Virus record (IMG/VR): IMGVR_UViG_3300035698_013530
Location: 1 to 27,398 of that record
Strand: one strand, 5' to 3'
Length of the DNA: 27,398 bases
From: a virus
Shown: piece by piece, positions 13,380 to 21,111 of the stretch
Numbering within the stretch: position 1 is the stretch's first letter
Layout of the letters: each line of letters starts with the position of its first letter
The notes under the pieces: generated by a model
The model's input: the letters and a program-made list of their open reading frames with translations, nothing else
The model's database searches: none
Told to the model about the DNA's origin: nothing
Program-made: the position numbers and the translations under genes

Positions 13380-14126
13380 TATTAATATTATCACTGCCCC
13401 AATACCCGAAGTAATTTTCCAAAACTTCTTCTTTTTATCAGCTTTATTATAAGCATTTTCATACAACACAGCTTTTTCATTTGCATTCTTAACCACCTCC
13501 GATAAATTTTCCTTTTGTCTTTCACTTGATTTTAAACTTCTTTTAAAACTAAATGCTATGCTATCTGCATTACTGGTTAATAGCTCACAATTAATTAATT
13601 GGGCTTCTAAAGTAAATAATAGCCCGTGTAGCATTTGGTTCTCTAAAAAATCAGCGTGTATATTTTTTATTTGTGGTTCATTTAAAGGATATTTCTTTTC
13701 TCCTGCAAATGGGTACGCAATTTCATTGAGAAATTTGTATGAACTATCTGTCGGCATATTTAAAATCCATCCTGGTATGCCTGCGAGCTGTTGTCTAAGA
13801 CGTTTATTATCTTTAACTAGTATATGCTTCTCATCTTCTAAACGTGCTTTAGAAGCCTCTAAAAGCCGTCTGATGTTTCTTTCCTGATCCAATGAGTCTC
13901 TCAATGTCCTATTCCTTAAACTAAGAATATCATTTTGAAGATCGAGTCCTGTTACTCGTGCAAATAAATGATTTGCCTGTTCACGATTACATCCATTACT
14001 TACAAAGGAAATAATAAACAATGTAAATAATAATACAACTGTGATTGTTTTTATTCTACTTATGTTTTTTCCTATCCAATCTATCGACTGTCCGAGAAAT
14101 GCTGTAATTTTACTAATCCAATTCAT
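13368..14126 (-). CDS. membrane-anchored coiled-coil protein, candidate spanin
   Basis: A 252-residue protein with a hydrophobic segment at 28-44 ending VSNGC (C46), a long charged coiled coil (about 60-115), a middle domain, a second helical region, and a basic KKKKFWKITSG leading into a C-terminal membrane span that runs to the stop. If C46 is a lipobox cysteine, the layout is that of a unimolecular spanin, which links outer and inner membranes in Gram-negative phage lysis. The n-region is unusually long, so it could instead be a two-span inner-membrane protein. It lies downstream of the endolysin gene, which fits lysis. Confidence 0.65.
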   Translation of the reverse strand: MNWISKITAFLGQSIDWIGKNISRIKTITVVLLFTLFIISFVSNGCNREQANHLFARVTGLDLQNDILSLRNRTLRDSLDQERNIRRLLEASKARLEDEKHILVKDNKRLRQQLAGIPGWILNMPTDSSYKFLNEIAYPFAGEKKYPLNEPQIKNIHADFLENQMLHGLLFTLEAQLINCELLTSNADSIAFSFKRSLKSSERQKENLSEVVKNANEKAVLYENAYNKADKKKKFWKITSGIGAVIILILAL

Positions 14127-14138
14127 AATTTTTATGTT

Positions 14139-14912
14139 TTAAATCATAAATAATTTATTGTTTGTAAGGTTTACATTAATCACTTCAAAGTTACCATCCG
14201 AATTAGATTCAACTCTTGCACACCCCCAATTCCATTTATTTATTGGAGCATACTTAGGATGGGCATCTCCAAGATGCCCTGTTGACCAACAAGTAATATC
14301 TCTATCAAATGCGGGTTCTGTGTGTTGTGACGTCCTGTGGAGATGAGAACATAATGAACTGACGTGTGTTCGCAAATACAATGTACGTGCCGGATTAACA
14401 TTAGCGGAATGCATTTTTAATTCATGCCCATGAAATACAGCTAAACCACCAATATAAATTGTTCTTTGATCTTTGATGACTGTTACTCCGAGTTCTTTAC
14501 ACCCCATTACATTTTCAAATTCAAAATACGGCAATTTTAAAAATTCAGCACATTTACTAGTCATTGTTCTTTCATAACGCTCTTCATGGTTTCCTATCTT
14601 ATAATATATTGGAACATGAAAAATATCATTCAACTCTTTAATAAATACTTTGAATGCTTCTATTTCTTGCCAAAAATCCCTTTCTCTTGGATCTGGTTCA
14701 AATTTACTTAATTTATAGCAATCTATGATATCACCATTAAGCAAAATTGAATCTATCTTTTTAATAATACCATAATTCAATGCTTCTTCAAGTGCTGGTA
14801 TGTGATGATATGGCATATGAATATCTGATAGAATAAGAGTATTATGTAATTTTTTAGGTAGATGAAAGTTAATATATTCTCTTTCAAAACTTTTAGGTAG
14901 ATTAAATTTCAT
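14139..14912 (-). CDS. calcineurin-like metallophosphoesterase
   Basis: A complete metallophosphoesterase core: LSDIHMPYHH (D30, H32), LNGDIIDCYK (D61, D64), KIGNHEERYER (N108, H109), FHGHE, and CSHLHRTS. The N-terminus (NLPKSFEREY) resembles a widespread phage family often fused to, or preceded by, an HTH-like domain. Substrate unknown; homologues are annotated only as phosphoesterases. It is distinct from the Mre11-like enzyme at 8159-9076, whose motifs differ. Start overlaps the upstream HTH-like gene as ATGA. Confidence 0.87.
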   Translation of the reverse strand: MKFNLPKSFEREYINFHLPKKLHNTLILSDIHMPYHHIPALEEALNYGIIKKIDSILLNGDIIDCYKLSKFEPDPRERDFWQEIEAFKVFIKELNDIFHVPIYYKIGNHEERYERTMTSKCAEFLKLPYFEFENVMGCKELGVTVIKDQRTIYIGGLAVFHGHELKMHSANVNPARTLYLRTHVSSLCSHLHRTSQHTEPAFDRDITCWSTGHLGDAHPKYAPINKWNWGCARVESNSDGNFEVINVNLTNNKLFMI

Positions 14913-15133
14913 TTTATATAGTATTTAGTTATTTTAGCTGTTTTTCTATGACGTACTCCTAGCTTACCTTTATAAAATCTAATGTATGTCCTTGCATGTT
15001 CACTGCTATTAAAAAATTCAGATGCTTCTGCGTAAACTATACGTGATAGAGCTTTTATAGAAGTATTTGGAAACTTTTCCAAAATATCAAAAACAATCTT
15101 TTGTTTAATATCTGAATATGGTGTATTTCCCAT
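14909..15133 (-). CDS. HTH-like small protein paired with the phosphoesterase
   Basis: 74 residues: DIKQKIVFDILEKFPNTSIK, then ALSRIVYAEASEFF, then HARTYIRFYKGKLGVRHRK. This looks like a helix-turn-helix domain that I recall as fused to the N-terminus of, or encoded directly before, this phosphoesterase family in other phages, where it ends in a similar RxxIRxxRGxxGxR motif. Here it is a separate gene, coupled to the phosphoesterase by ATGA and to the endolysin stop by TAATG. A role in DNA or RNA binding is inferred. Confidence 0.7.
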   Translation of the reverse strand: MGNTPYSDIKQKIVFDILEKFPNTSIKALSRIVYAEASEFFNSSEHARTYIRFYKGKLGVRHRKTAKITKYYIK

Positions 15134-15600
15134 TAGTCTATAATATAATAATGTGCTAAATCCATAAATGTCTGATCATGTACACGAGTATCGTTATCCC
15201 AATCCCCTCCCCAACTTATAGCATGTGTAATTCTTCCCTGAGATTGGAGTACAGAAGCAATAGCTTTCACGTGCCCCGCAAAGTAATACATTCTATCTGT
15301 ATTTTTCCATTCAATCGGCCAAGGAACTGCATCCACAGCATTTGAAGGTAAAAGATTGTGATCTGATTTATTTATAGTGCCATCACAATATGTAACTACT
15401 TTACTTTTATCAACAATTTTCCATTTGCCATTACCGTTTTGTTTTCTTCCCTGTTTAAATAAATCAAACTGAAGTTGCTGACTACGCTGACCATACACAA
15501 TGGTATTATCAAATATCCGTATTACTTCTCTAAATACTGTTTGTAAATCTTGATGGGCAGTATCTAATTTACTTTGTGAACTACTTGAATAATTTGCCAT
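15133..15600 (-). CDS. endolysin, M15-type L-alanyl-D-glutamate peptidase
   Basis: Cleaves peptidoglycan peptides to release progeny. M15/VanY-like signatures: SDHNLLPSNAVDAVP (H81, D90), WGGDWDND (130-137), and MDLAHYYI (D147, H150), which together supply the zinc ligands and catalytic acid of the phage T5-type peptidase fold. Length 155 is close to T5 endolysin (137). N-terminal SQSKLDTAHQDLQTVFREV matches the family start. There is no signal peptide, so release needs a holin. Leader AATTAAAATTATG. Confidence 0.88.
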   Translation of the reverse strand: MANYSSSSQSKLDTAHQDLQTVFREVIRIFDNTIVYGQRSQQLQFDLFKQGRKQNGNGKWKIVDKSKVVTYCDGTINKSDHNLLPSNAVDAVPWPIEWKNTDRMYYFAGHVKAIASVLQSQGRITHAISWGGDWDNDTRVHDQTFMDLAHYYIID

Positions 15601-15611
15601 AATTTTAATTA

Positions 15612-16103
15612 TTAATTAATAGTATCAGTCATAAAATCTTTAGGCCACATTCGTAAAGAATATCCATCTGGTAATGGTACGAATTCTCCCCTTGAATTTG
15701 TTATAGTTGGGGAACCAAAATCATCTATTTTTTGATTCCCTTCCTTAGTTAATGCACGGGTATCATGCGAATTGAATGCCGTATATAAAAGAGCAGTGAG
15801 TCCAATTATACACATAATCACATTAAATATTTTCCCCCACTTAATATTCTTTTTAATTTCATTAGATATATTAGCTTTTTCCACCCCTTCATGAATCCCT
15901 ATATGCTTTGCTTTCCATTGGTTTAATTCTTTAACAGACCCGTTCTGTTGAGCAACTTTTAATGTGAGGTTGTCTATGGATGTACGCATATCTTTATTCT
16001 CAACCGTAATGAGATTGGTTATGCCTTGAAACATACTTTCAATAGTTGAAAATTGTGTTTCGTTTTTCTTGTCTATTAGATCGTATATTTCTTTATCATC
16101 CAT
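15612..16103 (-). CDS. single-span membrane protein, holin or XhlA-like candidate
   Basis: 163 residues: an N-terminal helical/coiled region (SIDNLTLKVAQQNGSVKELN) and one membrane span (about 93-112, IFNVIMCIIGLTALLYTAF), then a C-terminal tail with EFVPLPDGYSLRMWPKDF. The coiled coil plus single span resembles XhlA-type accessory lysis proteins. Position directly upstream of the endolysin in transcription order supports a lysis role, but holins are too variable to name from sequence alone. Confidence 0.6.
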   Translation of the reverse strand: MDDKEIYDLIDKKNETQFSTIESMFQGITNLITVENKDMRTSIDNLTLKVAQQNGSVKELNQWKAKHIGIHEGVEKANISNEIKKNIKWGKIFNVIMCIIGLTALLYTAFNSHDTRALTKEGNQKIDDFGSPTITNSRGEFVPLPDGYSLRMWPKDFMTDTIN

Positions 16104-16109
16104 GACATT

Positions 16110-16442
16110 TTATTTTTTAGTTAATGATTTATCTAATATAAAAAGCTCATATAAAGACATATTATCCCCGTTAATTTTCTTCTCTTTTTCAAGAGATTCT
16201 AATTTAGCTTTAATCATAACCGCAATTACATCCGGAATTTCAATCCCCTTTGTCAAATCCCCGTTTTTCCAACTTACCCTCCCATCAGGGAGTGCCTGCA
16301 TTCCACATTTTTTCCATTCGCTTTCTGAAAAACTCAAAGCACTTTTCAAATCTACAACCATCTTATAAGTAAGATAATTCTCTTCCTTTGGAAGTAAATT
16401 CATCATTGTAATCCGTTCTAAAACATTTAATTTAATTTTCAT
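16110..16442 (-). CDS. conserved phage protein of unknown function, 110 aa
   Basis: Begins MKIKLNVLERITMMNLLPKE and continues with DLKSALSFSESEWKKC, RVSWKNGD and a C-terminal helix ending SLYELFILDKSLTKK. I recall this layout (LNxxERxxxxxLLPKE...FSExE) from many unannotated phage proteins encoded between tail and lysis genes. No catalytic motif, membrane span or signal. Leader TTAAATTATTATG. Function unknown. Confidence 0.72.
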   Translation of the reverse strand: MKIKLNVLERITMMNLLPKEENYLTYKMVVDLKSALSFSESEWKKCGMQALPDGRVSWKNGDLTKGIEIPDVIAVMIKAKLESLEKEKKINGDNMSLYELFILDKSLTKK

Positions 16443-16458
16443 AATAATTTAATTTTAA

Positions 16459-18795
16459 TTAACTATTTACTGATGCTACTGTTACCGTAGGACTATCATC
16501 ATAAGCGATTCTAAAATTTTCTGCATAGGTTGTTGCATGGTAGGCATCAACCCACAATTCACAAGTATCCCCAGCAACCCAATCTTGTGTTATATCCTCA
16601 GACTTTGTGACATAACTTGTTGATGCTGTCTGTTGAGATCCCAGTGCAACTCCATTTCGATATATCTTAGCATAACTTTCAGGATCAGCTCCACCGGAAA
16701 CATATTTAATATCAAATAAGAATCGTTGTTCCCCAACAAGACCATGTGTAAGCGTTATAGTTTTTACTTTTGTATATGCTTCTACTGCTGAATTAACCTC
16801 TGCATCATGGCTATTTCTAATATTTACTGATGCAGCTTTATTTACTAATTGAGGAATATCCATTGCTTCTACCCATCCCCCCCAATTACTAAATATTAAT
16901 CCTTCTCCAAGATCAAAATTATTAAAATTTATAAGAAGTCCGTAATGTACATTTAATGTAGCCTGAGTAGTAATATCAGAATTTGCCCCCCCTACTACTA
17001 ATAAAGCATTCCCTTGACCATCACCAATATATGTTTCTCTTAAACGAGTATCCCCCCCATCGTACCCATGATAGTTTATATATAATATACCATGATCATC
17101 ATCTCTACTATTTTCTCTTATTTCTCCTCCGACCATTGCTATATTCTGGGTATATGAACCATCAGTGACAGCATTAGTACCTAATTCAGCAATACCTGTA
17201 GCTGTTAATGTACCTGCTTCAGTAACTCTAAATGGAGCAGAAGCCATAGTAGCATGCCCGGCCCAAAATCGAATATCATCTCCACCTGTGACTGCTGAAG
17301 ACATCCCAACTGTCCCCGCAGTATCTCTTATATAAGTTGCTCCAATCGTCCACCCACCTATTTCACCAGCAGATGCGTATATTGTCCCACTTAAATAAAC
17401 ATTACTAGAATACAATCCATACCCAGGATCAGCCGGCATTACAAGAGTACCGTCATCATAATTAGCTAAACTTGCTAAATTTCCAAGTTGCAATTTCAAA
17501 GAAGCTCCTGCCGTTGTCCAATCTGCATAAGAATCTACAACATCCAATACCCTTAGAAATGGATTGTCTGTATCCGTAGCACTCATATAAATACTAGAAT
17601 CTAAATTAGTATTAGTTGTGTGCCCAATGGCAACTACCTCATCACCGACTTCAAACACTCCAACATCATCATCCGCAGGAACCCATCCAGCAGTAGGAAT
17701 CAATTCAATAGTATAATCACTTGCATCTGCATCACTAACTTGTCTAACAAGGACTCGAACAACTGTTGTCCTATCTATATCAACTTTTTGAATTTTTACA
17801 ATAGCACCAACTGTAAAAGGGATAATTCCATTCCCCTCTGGATCTTCAAAAGTTAATATTTCTGCACCTTGCGTAGCATCTTCAATAGTAGCAACACGTC
17901 CAGCACCAGCACCAATTATTAATCCCCCATTTTGATAATGTAATTGATTTATGATTAATTCTGATACCGTTAAGCCTCCTCTGATAAACATATTTTCAAA
18001 TTCAGCATCCCCATCTGCTTGTATTTTCCAATTTGTGCCTTGAAAACCAGAAGTATAATTTGGTTCTCGGATATAACCCCCGCTTATGTTGACATTAAAA
18101 TCTCGAAACTCCAAAGTGCCTATACTAGATGTTCCAACCATGTCTACAAGAAAGCTATTATCACCTACTGCTGATATACTCATATAATCATCACCAGTAG
18201 CACCTTCATAAATATTAATTATCCCTGCCGTTGTGCTTTGGATGCCTACATCAATTACCGGTGAAGTTAGTTTAGTTGTAAAGGTAGGACTATCTGCCCT
18301 CACTGGTGCTCCTGTACCTGTTGAAGTTGTCCATATAGCATCCCCATCAGCATCACACACAAACATTTTACCTACTCCTGCATCAGTAGTGATTTTTAAT
18401 AATGGGGACGTTATCTTAGTTGTAAAGGTAGGATTATCAGAAAATACAATATTTGCCGAAGTTGTACCTGTTGTTCCTCCGGCACTGGTAAGATAATTAA
18501 GCCTTGCTGTCGTTGTTGTTAAACCTTCTAATATACCCAGTTCTGTTTCTGATACATTTACGGCACCAATTCCAATTTCACCTGTAAATGTAGGATCTGC
18601 TATTGGAGCGAAACCTGTATGACCTGCGGAAGCATAATCAAGTTGAGATAATGAAGCATGGGCAGTGGCTCCCGCCCCACCTTGGGCATCGCCGGGACTA
18701 CCTCCTCCTCCAATACCCCCAAGAGCAACTGTTATACTTTGTTGTCCATCTCTTCTGACAGGAATACCCGCTGTTTTTGTTATCGTTATACTCAT
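16459..18795 (-). CDS. tail fibre / receptor-binding protein
   Basis: A 778-residue, Gly/Thr/Ser-rich, beta-type protein, probably a trimeric fibre for host adsorption. The N-terminus has a glycine-rich stretch (GGIGGGGSPGDAQGGAGA), then repeats with the core PTFTTKITSP (two copies 48 residues apart plus a weaker third). The middle has a domain typical of tail fibres: IRGGLTVSELIINQ, SAGEIGGWTIGATYIRD, and FWAGHATMASAPFRVTEAGT. The C-terminal 100 residues look like a separate beta-sandwich (FLFDIKYVSGGADPESYAKI) that may contact the receptor. No pectate-lyase or depolymerase catalytic motif or intramolecular chaperone signature was seen. Starts one base after the upstream stop. Confidence 0.82.
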   Translation of the reverse strand: MSITITKTAGIPVRRDGQQSITVALGGIGGGGSPGDAQGGAGATAHASLSQLDYASAGHTGFAPIADPTFTGEIGIGAVNVSETELGILEGLTTTTARLNYLTSAGGTTGTTSANIVFSDNPTFTTKITSPLLKITTDAGVGKMFVCDADGDAIWTTSTGTGAPVRADSPTFTTKLTSPVIDVGIQSTTAGIINIYEGATGDDYMSISAVGDNSFLVDMVGTSSIGTLEFRDFNVNISGGYIREPNYTSGFQGTNWKIQADGDAEFENMFIRGGLTVSELIINQLHYQNGGLIIGAGAGRVATIEDATQGAEILTFEDPEGNGIIPFTVGAIVKIQKVDIDRTTVVRVLVRQVSDADASDYTIELIPTAGWVPADDDVGVFEVGDEVVAIGHTTNTNLDSSIYMSATDTDNPFLRVLDVVDSYADWTTAGASLKLQLGNLASLANYDDGTLVMPADPGYGLYSSNVYLSGTIYASAGEIGGWTIGATYIRDTAGTVGMSSAVTGGDDIRFWAGHATMASAPFRVTEAGTLTATGIAELGTNAVTDGSYTQNIAMVGGEIRENSRDDDHGILYINYHGYDGGDTRLRETYIGDGQGNALLVVGGANSDITTQATLNVHYGLLINFNNFDLGEGLIFSNWGGWVEAMDIPQLVNKAASVNIRNSHDAEVNSAVEAYTKVKTITLTHGLVGEQRFLFDIKYVSGGADPESYAKIYRNGVALGSQQTASTSYVTKSEDITQDWVAGDTCELWVDAYHATTYAENFRIAYDDSPTVTVASVNS
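18272..18438 (-). repeat. two PTFTTK direct repeats in the tail fibre gene
   Basis: A near-identical stretch of about 23 bases occurs at 18272-18294 and 18416-18438, 144 bases (48 codons) apart. It encodes PTFTTKLTSP and PTFTTKITSP; a diverged third copy (PTFTGEIG) lies near 18590. These are protein-level structural repeats within the fibre shaft, not a mobile element. Confidence 0.75.
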
Positions 18796-18796
18796 A

Positions 18797-21109
18797 TTAA
18801 CTTATAGTTTCTCTTGTGGATACTATTTCTACCATTGTTATTTGCATACTCTCCATCCGGTCATCATACTCTCCGTTAACAATATAAAATGCTTTGCTGC
18901 CTAAATGATCACTATATTTTATTAAATAACTATCTAATGTAAGCAAATAATCTACAGTATTTAACACACCTGTTATTTTTAATCTTGATTGATTGTACTG
19001 ACTGATAATAGATTGTGCTAAAAGATCAACATTTACCTTTGGGGAAGCTGGATTTCCCCCACTTCTTTTTAATCCGGAAATATTTGTTCCAATAGGGGAA
19101 GCAATTACTGACGAAAAAGCACCTCTGCTTGTTCCAAAAGAACCTGAGCCATTAGTACATTTTATATCTATTGCTTTTTCAGTTCTATAAGAGGCACTAT
19201 CCATAGAAGCAGATGCAATAATACCTGCATTACCTATTTCTTCCCCTGTTGAAATATCAATATATTGAACTTTTATATTTTTTAGTATCACATAATGTAT
19301 ATTATCTCTGTATCCATTAGGATGAACTTGTCCTACCATCCATGTATGAATATCATCTTTAATTTTAATAGTAATATCCCCATTTACTAAAGTGGGGGAA
19401 ACAATAGTACCATTATCTTCAACAGCAATATCTTTATATACAGTAGTCCAATTATTATTCATTTTGGTATCCTCTAATTCTGTATTTAATTCCGCAGTAG
19501 TCATATCTCTTTTAACCATTTGGAAACCCCAAAGATAACTCCCAGTTTCTCCTGTACTCCAAAAATTCCAATTTTTCCAATACTGAGTGCCAATTAAAAT
19601 ACTCACAGGAAGATAATATTGATTTATATTAACCCCTTCTGCTGGATCTTCTTCTTTAAATATATTAAGGCTGTTTTCTTTGGTTTGTAACCATACATCC
19701 ATAGAAAGTCTTAATTTTACATTTGTCCCTTGTTTTATTGTAGAATGAGGTATTGTGAGTGTTATGGTACCTCCTGAATCAAACAATGATATAAAAAATT
19801 GAGCATCTCCATTTTCAGTTTCTTTTACTGCTCCAAAGTGAGAAAACCCAAAAGCATCAGTCCAATTTTTATACTCTACAGTAGTATTTAAAAAATATTG
19901 TCCTGCTCTAAATGTTAAACCCCCCACACTTGTAGTAAATGCTCTATCAACCGTTAATGTTGTGTCAGTGGGTGTGGTTACTATTATTCTAGCAGATTCT
20001 CCTTCTACCACAATAGAATCCCCTATTCCCCAAAAACCATTTATAAAATTAGTGCCCGCACCTGCAAGAGTTGTGGTCCCATTAGTAGTTACTGTTCCTA
20101 CTCCTTCATGGGATGCTTGCATTGTGCCTACGGTATCCCAATTATCAGTATCATTAAAATTATAATGAAATCCTTGGTTGTTATACGGGTCATACGAAAT
20201 TTTAATTTTATTAAAAGGGGACATTACGTCTAACATAGAATTAGTTGCATTCCATTTAATATCGCCATTAGAAATATCTAAATATCCTCCCAAACTAACC
20301 ACAGTTTCAGTGAACGTATAACCAGGATGAAAAGTATACGATAATCCTTTTCCTGTATCATGTAAATTTATAGGGTCTACTATGTGCAATTCATTTGCCC
20401 TAAGTTTTAAAACTAATCCCAATCCACCAAAAATAGAATCTAAAACTTCTCTGCAAGACATTGGGACATCTTGTTCATCGTAATAATTATCGTTGTTAAT
20501 AGATAAACCTGTAAAAAGATTGCTAACCGCTGTATCTTCTATAAGTAAATCACTTGACATTCTAATATTGTCATATTTTGTTCCCAGCTTCCCAAAAATA
20601 TTAGTTAATACTGTTTGTATAGTTGTTAATCCTGTATATGCAATGCCTCCTTCAGTTTGACTATAAGATATTTTATCTAACACAGAAAGCCCATCATTAC
20701 AAACTAATGTGATAGGACTTCTTAACGGATAACTATAATTTTTATGATATACATCGGGGGACAAAAATCCTTGCCAAATTAGATCATCTCTACCTTCGCT
20801 GCTATCTTCTTCTACTCCATTGTATACTTTCACTATAAATTTCATAGGGTCATCCGTGAATAAATCAAGAAGAGTATCGTCCGACGTGAGTGCCATAATA
20901 GGTTGTGAAATAAGCTTAATTATTGCCCCCGTGCCTATTGTTGGTTTATAAACATCTTCAACATTTCCAGAAAATGATATCCGTAAAGGATCACCTGCAG
21001 CAAGTACGTCAGTCACATCCCCACTATAATCTTTTTCAAGAATATTAATAGTAGTTTGTGCCCCACTTTTACGGTAATATTCCGACCTATATTTTAATCC
21101 ATATGCCAT
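18797..21109 (-). CDS. tail tip / hub protein, 770 aa
   Basis: N-terminal 130 residues (GLKYRSEYYRKSGAQTTINI, ILEKDYSG, LIWQGFLSPDVYHKNY) match the start of tail proteins I recall from Bacteroidetes prophages, located after the tape measure. Further on, PMSCREVLDSIFGGLGLVLK resembles hub-domain modules of tail-tip proteins. A G/T-rich insertion near 330-390 (TTLAGAGTNF, GIGDSIVVEGE, TLTVDRAF) is a beta domain recurrent in phage structural proteins. No separate Dit gene is seen between the tape measure and this gene, so it may combine distal-tail and hub roles. Two bases separate it from the tape measure stop. Confidence 0.75.
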   Translation of the reverse strand: MAYGLKYRSEYYRKSGAQTTINILEKDYSGDVTDVLAAGDPLRISFSGNVEDVYKPTIGTGAIIKLISQPIMALTSDDTLLDLFTDDPMKFIVKVYNGVEEDSSEGRDDLIWQGFLSPDVYHKNYSYPLRSPITLVCNDGLSVLDKISYSQTEGGIAYTGLTTIQTVLTNIFGKLGTKYDNIRMSSDLLIEDTAVSNLFTGLSINNDNYYDEQDVPMSCREVLDSIFGGLGLVLKLRANELHIVDPINLHDTGKGLSYTFHPGYTFTETVVSLGGYLDISNGDIKWNATNSMLDVMSPFNKIKISYDPYNNQGFHYNFNDTDNWDTVGTMQASHEGVGTVTTNGTTTLAGAGTNFINGFWGIGDSIVVEGESARIIVTTPTDTTLTVDRAFTTSVGGLTFRAGQYFLNTTVEYKNWTDAFGFSHFGAVKETENGDAQFFISLFDSGGTITLTIPHSTIKQGTNVKLRLSMDVWLQTKENSLNIFKEEDPAEGVNINQYYLPVSILIGTQYWKNWNFWSTGETGSYLWGFQMVKRDMTTAELNTELEDTKMNNNWTTVYKDIAVEDNGTIVSPTLVNGDITIKIKDDIHTWMVGQVHPNGYRDNIHYVILKNIKVQYIDISTGEEIGNAGIIASASMDSASYRTEKAIDIKCTNGSGSFGTSRGAFSSVIASPIGTNISGLKRSGGNPASPKVNVDLLAQSIISQYNQSRLKITGVLNTVDYLLTLDSYLIKYSDHLGSKAFYIVNGEYDDRMESMQITMVEIVSTRETIS

Positions 21110-21111
21110 AT

